Below are positions 1-11,570 of a stretch of 64,000 nucleotides of DNA, one piece after another (positions within the stretch are counted from its first letter, which is position 1; the number at the start of each line of letters is the position of its first letter). The position numbers and the translations under genes were made by a program. The DNA is taken from assembly GCA_947179155.2 (NCBI GenBank), contig OX359285.1:12957510-13021509 (forward strand). Direction: 5' to 3'. A model generated the notes under the pieces. It saw only the letters and a list, made by a program, of their open reading frames with translations, ran no database searches and was not told where the DNA came from. The stretch is from Hedera helix. Lineage: Eukaryota; Streptophyta; Magnoliopsida; Apiales; Araliaceae.

Positions 1-870
1 GCAGACCCCTCTGCCCTTCATACACTCTCCTGAATGGTTCTTACCACACTTCTCACAGCGGTTACCTTTCTTGATCGGTCCTCCAGACAATTGGTTATCC
101 ACCCACTTCCTCTTGTTCAGATTGGTGTTAATTCCACTACTTCCTTCCCTTGTTCCTTCATGATTTTTCTTCTTCTTATCCTGGTTGAATCTCACCAGCG
201 AAACATTTCCACCCTCGGCAATGATTGCTCTTTCCAGAAGTGTTGCAAAATTATCAAGTCTTAAAACAGCTACCCTGCTGTATACCCGTGACTTCAAACC
301 CTGCTCAAACCTTCTCGCCTTCCTAGCTTCAGTGTCCACCTGGTGTGGAGCAAATCGAGCCAGCTCATTGAATTTAGAAGCATATTCGGCTAACGACATG
401 TTACCTTATTTCAGATCCAAGAATTTCATCTCCATTTGATTTTGCATGTTGTCTGGAAAATAGTTTTCCAGAAACAGCTCCTTGAAACGGGCCCATGGCA
501 CAACCCCTTCTCCTGCTCTGGTTTTGGTGGCCTTCCACCAATAGTTGGTCTCGCTCTTCATCATGAATGTGGCAAAAGACGTCTTCTGCTCTTCAGCCAC
601 TCGAGCAACCTCGAAAACTTTCTCTATCTCTTCAACCCACGTCTGGGCCTCAATCGGATCAGTGGTTCCGCGGAACTCCGGTGGTCCCACAAGCTTGAAA
701 TCCTTAAAGTTAGCTAAATGACCAGCTGGTTGATCCACCGTTGGCTGAGGCCTAGTTTGCATGGCTTCTACCAGCATGTTAGCAAAAGCTCACATCAGGT
801 CTGCTTGACCTCCTACATTATTGATTGAGTCTTCTACCCTTTGGTTGCGAGGAACTCTTCTTGGCGGCAT
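1..870 (-). pseudogene. Ty3/gypsy gag pseudogene (Tekay-like), left end cut by window edge
   Basis: Gag is the structural capsid/nucleocapsid protein of an LTR retrotransposon. Read on the minus strand from an ATG at 870-868 (start MPPRRVPRNQR), it carries the retrotransposon gag domain (for example WVEEIEKVFEVARV and FKELFLENYFPD) followed by a zinc knuckle CEKCGKNHSGEC near the window start, a spacing (CX2CX3HX3C) seen in Tekay chromoviruses. Two in-frame stops break it: TGA at 792-790 and TAA at 408-406, the latter where a Gln codon is expected in LDLKQGNMS. The frame is otherwise open to base 1. I see no primer-binding site or LTR just upstream, so the 5' part of the element is lost or diverged. 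It is a decayed copy and the lineage call is from motif resemblance. Confidence 0.8.
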
Positions 871-1046
871 TGTCTGCTATTATCAAGGTCTTATGTTAAC
901 ATCTTATAACTTTGTTTCCCACACAATTTTTAAGTTATAAAAAAAATCAATACTAACTTTGAACACAGGTAACACATAAAAAATAACTGCATTTATATCA
1001 TATACCACTATTTTAATACATCATAAACCAACATGTGGTATACCTC

Positions 1047-1168
1047 TATAAACGTTAACCGATATATATCCCTACATTATAAGAAGGGATTTAAACCATT
1101 CTACCCCTATAAACGTTAACCGATATATATCCCTACATTATAAGAAGGGATTTAAACCATTCTACCCC
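1047..1168. repeat. 61-bp tandem duplication, two copies
   Basis: The block starting TATAAACGTTAACCGATAT occurs at 1047-1107 and again at 1108-1168 essentially unchanged, so the duplication is recent. Confidence 0.9.
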
Positions 1169-1188
1169 TACATTATTACCTATATACG

Positions 1189-1190
<2 letters not shown>

Positions 1191-1262
<72 letters not shown>
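1191..1262. repeat. (CA)n(TA)n compound microsatellite
   Basis: About 23 CA units run directly into about 13 TA units, abutting the TG that begins the Athila LTR. Confidence 0.95.
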
Positions 1263-1263
<1 letters not shown>

Positions 1264-2654
1264 TGATGAGTGAGTTTTATACCTACGAATTGAGTATGTT
1301 TAGCTTGATTATTTGTTAGTTTTCATGATATTTTATGTTTCGTTTTACTTATTTTTGTGTTTTTCTTTGTTTTGCAGAAAATTGAACTTCGGTGGCAAAA
1401 TCGTAATTTTTGTGGAAAAGGTTACCGCAGCTGCGCTTCAGTAGGCAATTCGAAGGATGGAAAACAGAAGCATTGGCCGCAGCTACGCTAGGATTGACCG
1501 CAGCTGCGCTAGTGAAGAAAAGCATGGACCGCAGCTGCGGTGGTGTTCGTTTCCAGTTTTTATCAGGATTCTTATGTGGATCCCGAACGCGGTTTGATGC
1601 TGATTTTAGAGTCCTATTATGTGAGAAACTTGTCGTTAATTTGGATTTAACTAGAAACTTATAAAGAGGAGAGTCAACAACTCAAAGTGGGGTGGGAAAA
1701 TAGCAACCAGCGAAGGATTTTGCAGAGCAGAGAGAAGCAGAAGAAGAACGTGAAGGAGAATTTACGAAGCTTGAAGATTGGGACATAATTAGAGCGACTA
1801 ATATAGTTTCCTCTTAATCTTATCTTCTATTTTCAGTTATTGTAATTCTCTAGATGAGTTTAATTAATATTATGATGTTGTTTTTCTTCAACGCTATGAA
1901 CGAATTCTTATTTAAGATTACAATAGAACCTAGTGTGTAGTTTAAATTCATCTCTCTCTCATTACTTTGATTACTTACGGATGGACTATTTATCACATCT
2001 TGTGTGTTAATGTTTAATTGCCTGATCAACAATTACTGTGATAATTTATACGAAATTGAAAGACGGAGTATCAGTTTAGATCGGGATATGATAGCATCTG
2101 TTCATAAAACTTGAAAAGGGTTTATATGACTAATGTATAGGATAGGAATATACCTATATGTCTTTTGCAGCTAGAAAAGAATCTGAGTTTGAAATCCTAA
2201 TTAACATAGTTCACATAGGAATATAGTGAGTTAATTAATTTGGGTGTTCCTTGTTAGTTCTGTTGCCTTATGGTCAGATTTAGGAGGATTTGTTTATATG
2301 ACTAGCGGACGCAGCGTATAAATATTATAAAGAATTCTTGGTTAGCGGTCTAAGTTAAGTAATTAATTGTAAAGAGATAGTGGAACGATTTACATGAAAC
2401 ACTATGGGAAGTTGTAATCTTAATCCTTCATATCTGCAGTTTATTTCGTGGTTGTTTAATTTAGTAGTGTGTTATTCTTTAGTTACAATTTAGTTAAACA
2501 TTGAATTTGCAAATCGTTAGTTTAAATAGGATTAATTGAGTTTAAGATTATTTTAGATAGTTATTGATTCCTCGTGGGAACGATACCTTGCTTGCTAGTA
2601 TTACAATTGAACGCGTATACTTGCGTGTTATAGTGCTATTAGAAAAAGGCAACA
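1264..2654 (+). repeat. Athila 5' LTR, about 1.39 kb
   Basis: Begins TGATGAGTGAG directly after the TA repeat and ends GGCAACA, six bases before the primer-binding site. Both ends fit the TG..CA rule. It contains four copies of a CCGCAGCTGCG-like motif (1425-1540). The segment CTCGTGGGAACGATA (from about 2571) reappears in reverse in the LTR at 3703-5218, so the two LTRs are related. Confidence 0.75.
1425..1540. repeat. Four copies of a GC-rich palindromic motif
   Basis: CCGCAGCTGCG or a one-base variant at 1425, 1477, 1498 and 1529, spaced 21-52 bp, in otherwise AT-rich LTR DNA. Function unknown. Similar but differently spelled motifs lie in the other LTRs of this window. Confidence 0.85.
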
Positions 2655-2660
2655 AGTTTT

Positions 2661-2675
2661 TGGCGTCGTTGTCGG
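2661..2675 (+). promoter_or_regulatory. Primer-binding site, tRNA-Asp type
   Basis: TGGCGTCGTTGTCGG lies six bases after the LTR end. It resembles the tRNA-Asp-complementary site used by Athila elements, with C-to-T changes that fit decay of methylated sites. Confidence 0.75.
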
Positions 2676-2772
2676 AGATTTTAATAATTTATCTTTATTA
2701 ATTGCAATTCCATTAATCTTAGTTTAAACATTTTTCTTTATCTTTTCCTTTTCAGGTAAATCTTGATTTTGC

Positions 2773-3702
2773 ATGCAAACACGCTCTAAAGGTCAGGAAC
2801 CGCTTGAATACGACGACGAGATAGAAAGAAGGTTCTGTAGACTAAGGAGATATATTCAAGAGACGATTCAACATTCAGAGAAAATGGCGGACGAGGAGCA
2901 AAAGTCATTGCGCTATTATGCTATGCCGCAAGTGACTGAACTGCAATCTAGTATCACTAGACCTGCAATTAATGTGACGAACTTCGAGAGCAAACCAGAC
3001 ACAATACAGATGATTCAAAACTCGATGCAATTTGGTGGCTTACCAAATGATGATCCGAATGATCACATAGTCGGTTTCTTAGAAATTTGTTACACTTTCA
3101 AATACCACGAGGTAACGGAAGAAGCGATAAGGCTTAGGTTGTTTCCATTTACACTAAGAGATAAGGCGAAAAGTTGGCTTCATTCACAGCCACCTGGTTC
3201 AATCACGACATGGAATGACTTAGCGCAAAAATTTCTAGCAAAATTCTTCCCACCAGCAAAGACAGCGAAGATGAGGAACGATATCACTTCTTTCGTTCAG
3301 CACGATGCAGAATCACTTTATGAAGCATGGGAACGGTTTAAATATTTGTTGAGAAGATGCCCTCATCACGGGGTTCCTAAATGGCTTCAAGTGAAGACTT
3401 TTTATAATGGATTGTTCAGCACAGTAAGGACTGGCATAGATGCTGCTGCGGGAGGAGCCCTCATGGCTAAGAACTATGATGAAGCATACACGTTGTTGGA
3501 AACAATGGCGGCAAATAATTATCAATGGCCAACTGCTAGGATCAATCAACCAAAGGTAGCCGGGATTATAGAAATGGATGTCGTGACAGCTTTATCGGCT
3601 AAATTGGATGCTCAATATTCTGCACTTTCAAAGAAGATAGATACAATTGGGGGTCAAACTGTTCAGAAAGTGGATCTGATTTGTGAGTTATGCGAGGGGA
3701 AT
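2773..3702 (+). pseudogene. Athila gag, truncated at its 3' end
   Basis: Encodes the capsid part of an Athila Gag. The frame is open from ATG 2773 (start MQTRSKGQEP) for 316 codons to a stop at 3721-3723, but only about 310 codons are native, because the sequence from 3703 belongs to an inserted LTR. The retrotransposon gag domain is clear (for example LRLFPFTLRDKAKSWLH, TWNDLAQKFLAKFFPP) and so is the Athila signature YDEAYTLLETMAANNYQWP near residue 250. The final native residues (VDLICELCEG) lead into where a zinc knuckle would start, which is lost. The start is the first ATG after the primer site. The intact reading frame suggests moderate age. It cannot make a full Gag-Pol. Confidence 0.85.
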
Positions 3703-5218
3703 TGTAGTCAGATTTATGTATAGACAAATTCACGCAAGTATACGTGGCCAACAAGTAATATAATAGTAAGTAAAGTATCGATCCCACGAGGAAATAATAA
3801 TAATAATATTCAAGTACTAATTTTATATCAACTCAATTTTATTTAAACAACCGATTCAAGTTTTATGGAATTAAATTAACTAACTAAAATAAGCAAATTG
3901 TTAAGCAAAGATGAATATCAGATTTAAAAGTTAAGACTACAATTTCCCCCAATGTTTCGCATAAATATTTTCACTCTCTTGACAACTAGTTAATCGATAC
4001 AATTCATTAAGCGGAAATTCATAAATATTTATTAAACCTTTTCCAAGAGTTTGACAAAAATATCTATTCCAATTAATCTACTATATTCCTATGTAAAATA
4101 ATTAAGAATAGATTCATTAAGTTTAAATTCCCAAAATACTTACATGCAACATATAAATATATTCCTATTTTATACTTAATGCATGTTATCATATTTAGAT
4201 CAAAACCTAGATTTTATCTTCCAATACCATCTAGGAAATCAAATAATTGTATGGCCAAACAATTATAACATGTAAGCATAAAATATGATAAATGAATTAT
4301 AAAGATTAATAATTGAAACAAGAGAGAATTAATTTATACTAAACATTGGGTTCCATTGTAATCTTAAAATAAAATTAGTTCATAAGTAAATAAAAAGAAT
4401 TCCACAAATTAAACAACATCGTAGCAAAAATTAAAGATAAAAGAATAAAGGATAAAATATTTTGTAGCGCTTCTTCAATCTCTAATTCTTGAATAATTGA
4501 TGTTGCCTCCTTTGCTTCAATGCTTCAATGTAGCTCTAGGTTATTATGTGTATGTGCTCTCCCTTTGTCATGTATTTATAGGCCTCAAATATATCCAAAC
4601 CCTAATAGGATTTATTTTTTCAAACCCTAATAAGAATTAAAATCCAATTTGGAATCAAAAAAGTCTCAAAATCCGCGGAATCCGGAATTACCGCGCATGC
4701 CAAACGCAGCGTTGACCAAGTCAACGCGCGTTTATTTATTTTTTTTCTTTCGCTGAACAGCCGCGCATTACGCGGACTGTTCTCTGCCGCGTCCCTTGAA
4801 ACAACGCCGTTTCACGTCCTTTTCATTCCTGACCGTGCAATGCGCGCATGTTGCTGCTTTTGATAAAAAACGACGTCGTTTCATCTCCGGTTCCTTCACC
4901 CTTTCCTGCGCATGGCGCTGAAACATGTTGGCTGAATTTACGATTTTGCCACCGCGCATTTTAATTACCATATTGCCATTACTCACTACAGATTTACCAT
5001 TTTGCCCTCCATCTTTAATTTCCTACAAAATAAAATATAAATTAATTAAAAATAAATAAAAATAATATAAAAATACTAAAAATAATAATAATTCATAAAA
5101 TTAAATAAAACACTTAAATTACTAAAAATACTTAAAAACTCACAAATAATTAAGTCTAAAAATATTAAATAATTAAGTCTAAAAATATTAAATAAATATA
5201 TATAAAATCTAATTATCA
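3703..5218 (-). mobile_element. Athila-like LTR, minus strand, probably solo
   Basis: In reverse orientation the LTR begins TGATAATTAG (plus-strand end 5218) and ends GACTACA (plus-strand start 3703). A reverse TATA box (TATAAATACA read on the minus strand) lies near 4565-4577. The stretch near 3735-3800 matches the 3' end of the upstream Athila LTR in reverse. Flanks are GGAAT (3698-3702) and TGAAT (5219-5223), a possible 5-bp target-site duplication with one mismatch. No internal sequence is attached on either side, so a solo LTR inserted in the Athila gag is the simplest reading, although gag does not visibly resume after 5218. Confidence 0.65.
4670..4965. repeat. GC-rich CCGCGCAT-type motif cluster inside LTR
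   Basis: Several variants of CCGCGCAT, CGCGGA and GCGCGCAT occur in about 300 bp, along with AACGCCGTTT (4803) and the palindrome AAACGACGTCGTTT (4868-4881). The surrounding LTR is very AT-rich. Confidence 0.8.
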
Positions 5219-5404
5219 TGAATTATTCCAGTTAGTAATGCCCAATCAACACATACACGACCTTTATATTAATAAAGTACTATAACTTTTCCAAGTAATT
5301 TAAATTATTTAGTGAAATCGTCAGACACATATCAAATAGATAGTACCTGAGTCAAATAATAATTATATTATCGATCGAAATAATACTTGTCATCATGTCT
5401 TTTC
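5219..5404. other. Short AT-rich spacer
   Basis: No feature recognised. It may be the degraded gag-pol junction of the adjacent minus-strand pseudogene. Confidence 0.4.
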
Positions 5405-6150
5405 ATTCCATCACGTCTTGCATCGTCATATTAAACGTGCATGCCATTGGCTGATTCTATTGCACGGGCCCTCCAATTCTCAATCTGCTATTGTTACTTT
5501 TAATACCACTCCCTCCACCACTTTCCTTCATCAAACAATTTCTTATTTGATGGTTTGTGGAACCACACGCAAAATATCATACTCTCTTTTTCGAGTTAGC
5601 ACAGCTAGGAGCGATGTGTCCCTCCTGTCCATAATTGTAACACACATTTGTACCCTTTAAACAGTCCCCCGCATGTTACTTCCCGCACTTGTTACATTTC
5701 TTTCCCTTCTTCTGATCATTCCCTTACATATTTCCAAAGCTTTCATTACTATTCCACTTGCGTTTTCTTGAATTGTAGCCACCACTACTCACATCCTTGA
5801 TTCCTCAATCGCTTCGTTTCCTCTTCTGTTCTTGAATTGTACTTAGTCAGTGCTTTATTTTCACCCTCTACTATGATTTCCTTCTCTAATAGTATTGAAA
5901 ACATATTGATTTGTAAAACAACTACCCTACTAAACACCCAAGACTTCAATCATTATTCAAACTTTCTTGCCTTGTGCACTTTCATGTCCACTTGATATGG
6001 AGCAAATGTCGCTAGTTCGTTGAACTTGGAAGCATAATCTGCTACCGTCATATTCTCTTGTTTGAGTTCTAAAAAATTCACTTCCATTCTTGCTTATGTA
6101 CTATCCCGAAAATAGTTTTCAATTAATAATTCCTTGAAATGAGTAACAAA
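5405..6150 (-). pseudogene. Ty3/gypsy gag pseudogene with three zinc knuckles
   Basis: Minus-strand remnant of the C-terminal half of a Gag related to the one at 1-870. The segments NMTVADYASKFNELATFAPYQ and KARKFE align with GNMSLAEYASKFNELARFAPHQ there. Three zinc-knuckle relics follow in order: CNKCGK*HAGDC (with a stop inside), CYNYGQEGHIAPSC-like (a Cys changed to Tyr and a small frame slip) and YFACGSTNHQIRNC (first Cys changed to Tyr). The N-terminal half is missing: homology stops at about 6145. Several stops and frameshifts make it non-functional. It shows that the lineage carries tandem nucleocapsid knuckles. Downstream protease homology (TFNMTMQDV) is very weak near 5405. Confidence 0.75.
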
Positions 6151-6554
6151 TAGAAACCTTGATCAGCAGTCAAGAGGAAGTACATAGGAGGAAAATCGAA
6201 TTTACATTAGAAAAAATAGAAAATGCGAGATACACAGACCCCATTTATAAATAATACACATTCATTCATGCATCTATATAAAATAAATTCAATCATATTG
6301 GTCAATAGTCTATAATCAATTCTTTTTATTATCATACATATCATCATACGTATCAATAAAAAAATATTATCTTATGAAATTAAAACCATCCATATATGCA
6401 TTGATATCATTTAATGGGCAATTTAAAGTTGCATAAAATCTAATTTCATATTTAAAATAACTCTTTATTTTAATTATAAAATCATGTAAAATAACTCTTT
6501 ATTTTAATTTTTTGAAAAATGCAAAAACTTAAAAATCGGACAAAAATAGCACCT

Positions 6555-6680
6555 TGCCACGCAGTTGCATCAGGTCTCGACGCAGCTGCGTCAGAGACCC
6601 CACGCAGCTGCATGACCAAGTGACCCAGCTATGTCAGACGCTACGCAGCTGTGTGACTGAGTGATGCAGTTGCGTCAGAT
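6555..6680. repeat. Six copies of an ACGCAGCTGCGTCAG-like motif
   Basis: Variants such as CACGCAGTTGCATCAG, GACGCAGCTGCGTCAG and TACGCAGCTGTGTGACTG recur about every 20 bp. The core CAGCTG matches the core in the Athila LTR at 1425-1540, but the flanking units differ. Confidence 0.85.
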
Positions 6681-6864
6681 ACTACTGCTAGATCACGATT
6701 TTCCTCGTAAAACATTATTTTTGATCTTTTGCATCTAAAACGCGATTTTTTGTAATTACTTTCAAAACTCATGATTTTATACAATATATATGCCCAATTA
6801 AATTGTTCCAAACACATACTCATGCATATACAGAATCAAAACAATTAATAATTTGCATAAAATT

Positions 6865-6878
6865 TGGCTCTTGATGCC
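6865..6878 (-). promoter_or_regulatory. Primer-binding site, initiator tRNA-Met type (reverse)
   Basis: GGCTCTTGATGCCA is the reverse complement of a tRNA-Met-type primer site (TGGTATCAGAGCC) with one inserted base. It sits next to TGTTGATTTG, the 3' end of a minus-strand LTR. Confidence 0.6.
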
Positions 6879-6880
6879 AC

Positions 6881-7431
6881 TGTTGATTTGTAATATCCAT
6901 GAACATACAATCAAATTACACAATAGCAGCAGAAGCATGGTAAAATTAGAATTTAAAATTTTACAAATCATAACCAAGATAGAACTTTACGCACAACTAT
7001 TAATTAACAAAAAAAATATAAAATTATACCCTTGTAGACACTAGTTTTCTACAGGTACATGTTCAACTTCAATTCATTCGTGTTCTTCTTGAATTCCACC
7101 GATTAGATTCATTCGATCAACGTTAGTCACCCAAGTGTTTGGCCTCTAGAGGTGATCCACCAAGGAAGAATAAAGATTCAAGAAGTGGGTGATGGCAAGC
7201 TCTAGTTTTCTCTCTATTCTAATTTATTAAATTTAAAGAACTTGTGAGTACTCTCCTAAAACTTATAAAAATGTATGTAATCTCAATCCATAATAAGACT
7301 TCTCTTATTTATAGATATAGTCAACCCTCCTAACACTTTTACAAATAGGATTTTTAATTAAACTCCTAATCTAATTGGGAACTAATATGAAAGTACTCTT
7401 ATTAATTAATTCATAAACCATTTAGGAACTA

Positions 7432-7502
<71 letters not shown>

Positions 7503-8790
7503 GACTCCTCTTATTAATTTATAATTCGTATTTGCAAATTATTAAATAAATATTAAGCTATTTAATTTAATCTATTATTATGATTATGCCAATTACTTCT
7601 TAAATAAATATTTTTCTTTTGCAGTGTAACCCTTTAGGTTTTCCATATTAAACCGGTTGTGGAATAAAATAATTTGAACAATTCTAATCTTATTTAAATA
7701 AATAAATTAAAATATTTAATTTATTTAAATAAATAATATTTATTCTACAATAAGGGTAAGCCCCCTTAGCGATCAACGACTTTCCAGATAATATAGATTT
7801 TAACATTTAATCATAAAAGAACCTTTCAGTGAATAATTACCTTGCAATTCAATCCTTCTACCTTATAATGTCTCAATCAAATATAAGACATGGATTTACT
7901 GTCAAGTCTTATTTTATTTGATCATATGCATTTCGATGCTCAAATGCACAACTCTGAATAATACAAATTAGAAACACTTTTCTAATTTCATTCTGCATTA
8001 GCCAAGGATTACTGAGTTTTCATTTATCAAATCATATAGGACATTCACTCCTTTTACTATAAGTGTTAGATTCTTTGTTGACCATTCACCTATCTCCATG
8101 TACAACTTATTATACCCAAGCATACCATTTGATATACTATAAAGGTCTTAAGGGATATGTCAAAGTATAACTGATAATACACAAGATACTATTATGATCT
8201 GAAGTCCAAGAACCACTTGGACTACTATCACATTAGGAATTCCTATTGACAGTCGAGTAAAACTTCATTAGGTATTCCTTTAGCGAGTTATATTCAGTGA
8301 ACGTATTCTCTAATAAGCACCTACATAATTGCTTTAGTGTATCTACACAAATGATTATGAGATCAATCATCATCTTCAGAAGAGCAAGTATAGTATGTAC
8401 TAATCTATCCGAATTCACTAATCTTCGTTTTAGTGATCTCACGATTAGGAATAATTTTAGTTTTAAGCTATCTTGAATTTAGATCTCATTAGCATGATCA
8501 TCATCATAATTCTAAAAACATTTCTCAACAACAATGGATTTATCACTATTAATATCAACAATTAAATATGGATAAAGAATATGCATTTGTATAAATAATC
8601 TTTTATTAATTAATGAATAAGATTACAAAGTATATGCAATATCACATCAAATATGATTGACTTGTGTGCATACTACTTTCAATCTCGTCTCACCATATGC
8701 AAATGATGACATTGTGCGAGGTACTAAAATACAACGATTAATTTATAAAGGCATTCATGACATAAATTTAAAATCATCCATACAAAGAAA
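6881..8790 (-). mobile_element. Copia-type LTR, minus strand
   Basis: Starts (as the LTR 3' end) at TGTTGATTTG beside the reverse primer site. A reverse TATA box is at 7305-7314 and a long (AAT)n tract at 7435-7500. The segment 8305-8680 is closely similar to 11197-11570. The right boundary is not certain: I place it where the similarity and texture change, near 8790. No Copia protein is present. The lineage is suggested only by the layout of LTR end, spacer and tRNA-Met site. Confidence 0.5.
7435..7500. repeat. (AAT)n microsatellite
   Basis: More than 20 AAT units inside the Copia-type LTR. Confidence 0.95.
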
Positions 8791-8832
8791 AAGGGAAAAT
8801 ATCAAGATTTACGTGGCTTAAGCCCTCTAGAG

Positions 8833-11196
8833 GTCCCCGACGGAGTCGCCATATGTCGACGCGACTCCGCTGGGGATTTTTCTTGGGTGTTTTCCCTAAA
8901 TTGTCCCTTTTATGTTATGAAAATCGTTATTTACCTTGTTAAAGGGTTTTTAGGAAAAGTCGGCATAAATATCGACGGGGTTTAAAATATTGATTAGTGG
9001 GCCGATTGATCAGAGTCGCAAGTTAATAAAGTTGAAATGGATGTACCAACTCACCCAAATTTTATGTTTTCATAAATTAAGATGGCCCATTTGTGACTCT
9101 AATTAATTATTCTGCAACCGAGATTCATAGATTTCGGGGACTTGCTTAAGTGAGGAAAAGGTGTTAGGCACCCCTCGACTTTCTTGAAAACATGATTACC
9201 GCATCTTGATATTTCCCCTTTAACAATGTGGGTGCCTATATGGATGAGTGAAGTTAAAATGCCTTATAATGCCTATGATACTACAGCGAGGAAAAGATTT
9301 TTAACTCTTTTGAATAGTGTTGGATTTTGAAAGTAATCTTTGAGTTTTAATATTCCAAAGCCTAGAGGGTTTTTTTCATTGGAGAAAAGTTAATTTTGAA
9401 ATGTTGTTAAAATTAACTTCAAAATATGGCTTGTTTTGTCGAAAGATTTTTCTTTACACGAAATATGATTTGAGAACCATTTGTGAAGTTTGATTAAAAA
9501 CATTTTTTCCTTATATTTCATAAAATTTGTCTAAATGGAATATGTTTAGAAAAATTCCTTATTGCTTTCAAATATAAACTCACAATTACTTTCTATTTTA
9601 ACTTAATGAATCTAGTCACCTAATTTGATTCATTTTTACAAGATCTTGAAATCGATTTTATGGAAAATCATTTTAAACGTTAACTAAGGGAATTAAACCA
9701 AACTCAAACAATTTGGGGTTATTCGTGGGCAGGGCAACCATCAAAATAGCTCCAAACAACAACTAAAATATTTCACTATCATGGGGGCCTTAAATCCGTC
9801 CTACGAGATTGTCGATGTCGCTTTAAGGCCCAAAGTTACATTTTACAACGGAATAGAACCCAAAACATTACAACTGCAAAGATCGTCCATCGTAGGAATT
9901 TCATCCACATCCCTTAAGTAGACATTTAAGGACCTAGACTTCCTTCCTAGGCTCATATAATGATATTCACAATAGATCATAAAGAATTATGAAAATAGTA
10001 ATATTAAATAATGAAAAAATTGATAAGAGGTTGAAATGTGATTAGATCCATACAGTTGTGTGGACAAGGATCTAATCGACTATATATCCCAATTTTGTTT
10101 TTAGTTACGTTCCATTACAAGAAGTTCCGTCCGACCAAACTTTGGGATGAGCTACATCACTAGATATAAATTTAGGATGGGGAGCGCAGTTAACCTCATA
10201 AATAAAGTAATTTGACTCCCATATAAAGCATCCAATACAGGGAGAGTCAGGTGTATGTAATATATATAGAATATTCGAAAGGATATCATCAGCCCTCGAG
10301 GAGGAAGTATCATTTGTACGAAATCTTCATTCATCCCCCCTAATCCTATAACTTAATAGATCCAATCATAATGAGATAGATCTAGGTTAAAGATTTAGGC
10401 TTTAGTATCCAAGAGAGATAAAAATAACAGATCTACCATAGATTTAAAATAAGATATGATGAAGATTGAATCTTTAATAATTTAAAACATGTAAAATAAT
10501 AGATCTAAAATAGATCTATATAAGAAATAAATAAAGATCACATTTTTAATATCTTATAATAGGAGAATACTAGATTTGATATAGGTCTATATAGATGGAA
10601 TCAAAAGATTAAATCTTTACACATAAAATGTATAAAATTCACATAGAATACAATATCTATATTAGATCTACAAAGAAAGGTACACATATAGCATTTTTCA
10701 CCTTGGAGTGAGTGGAAACAGTTGCCTAAAACAAGGATCTTCAACAAATATTGTTATTAATGCTAGAGATTGATGATAATAAACTAGATCTAAGATTTTT
10801 TTTAGTAATTCTCTCTCTAAATTATTTATTTCTCTCTCTCTAAAATCGTGTATACTATTTTTTTTGGGAGCTTCTCTCTCTACAAAATTGCTCTCTCTTA
10901 AAAAATGAACTGATTTTAACTATTTATAGCCTTCGTAGCCAACCACAAATCCATCTGTATCTTATCGTAGGTCCTTCTAGAAAAATAGGACGATTGCAGA
11001 TAGTTATTTTCCCACAGATGTCGACTCGTCCATCATCTTTGTATTACGTAGTCTGTGATTTACATGTTGTCATACTCACCTTGAATAATTATCCAAAGAT
11101 TGATAGTTCTATTTCTGTTATCTGGGTGGTAGGGATGCTAAACTACGCTTTTGCCCTCTTACAATGGTTAGATAACAGATATGCAAATTTAAAGTA
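8833..11196 (-). mobile_element. Tat/Ogre-type LTR with primer site, minus strand
   Basis: GTCCCCGACGGAGTCGCCA at 8833-8851 is the reverse of a TGGCGACTCCG primer site, the tRNA-Arg type used by Tat/Ogre elements. The LTR runs rightward from about 8854. It contains the segment GGTGTTAGGCACCCCTC (about 9159-9176), which I know from such LTRs, and a reverse TATA box at 10919-10931. The right end is placed at about 11196, where a second copy of the Copia-type LTR sequence begins. Internal genes are absent. Lineage assignment rests on these short motifs. Confidence 0.5.
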
Positions 11197-11570
11197 ATCT
11201 TATTCTCTAATAAGCACCTACATACTTGTTTTAGTATCTCCATACAAATGATTATAAGATCAATCATTCTCCTTAAAAGAGCAAACATAGTTTATACTAA
11301 TCTATCTAATTCCATTAAACCCCATTTTAGTGATCCCACGATTAGGAACATTTTAGTTTTGAGCTATCTTGAATTTAGATCTCATTAGCATAATCAACAT
11401 TATGATTCTAAAAGTATTGCTCCAAAACTATGGGTTTATTCATTTAATCAATTCAACCAATTAATCATGAATAAAGAAATACCTTTAAATAAAATTTTTA
11501 TTAATAAATTGAATATGATTACAAAATAAATGTTATCACATTAAATATGATTAGCTTAAGAGCATAATAC
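11197..11570 (-). mobile_element. Fragment of the same Copia-type LTR (second copy)
   Basis: Matches 8305-8680 in the same orientation, beginning at CTAATAAGCACCTACATA and including TAGTGATCCCACGATTAGGA-like text. It has diverged by many substitutions, so the copies are separate old insertions, or one LTR duplicated during rearrangement. Confidence 0.65.

Larger units (their letters stand above)
871..1263. other. Non-coding spacer between two retroelements
   Basis: AT-rich DNA between the gag pseudogene and the Athila LTR. It holds a 61-bp tandem duplication and a CA/TA microsatellite, listed separately. No gene, LTR end or primer site is recognisable. Confidence 0.6.
1264..3702 (+). mobile_element. 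Athila-type Ty3/gypsy retrotransposon, 5' part only
   Basis: A 5' LTR (1264-2654), a primer-binding site at 2661 and a gag ORF (2773 on) form the 5' end of an Athila-lineage element. The right side is cut at about 3702 by an opposite-strand LTR. No protease, reverse transcriptase or second LTR of this copy is in the window, so it is truncated or continues elsewhere after rearrangement. Confidence 0.8.
6151..6880. other. Unassigned transposon-derived DNA left of a Copia-type LTR
   Basis: No coding signal. It contains the GC-rich motif cluster at 6555-6680 and ends with a reverse-strand primer-binding site. It may be internal sequence of the Copia-type element, or a fragment of another LTR. 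Confidence 0.4.

Noticed and set aside
3599..3787. Minus-strand ORF across the gag/LTR junction
   Set aside because: Spans two unrelated sequences joined by insertion; shadow frame.
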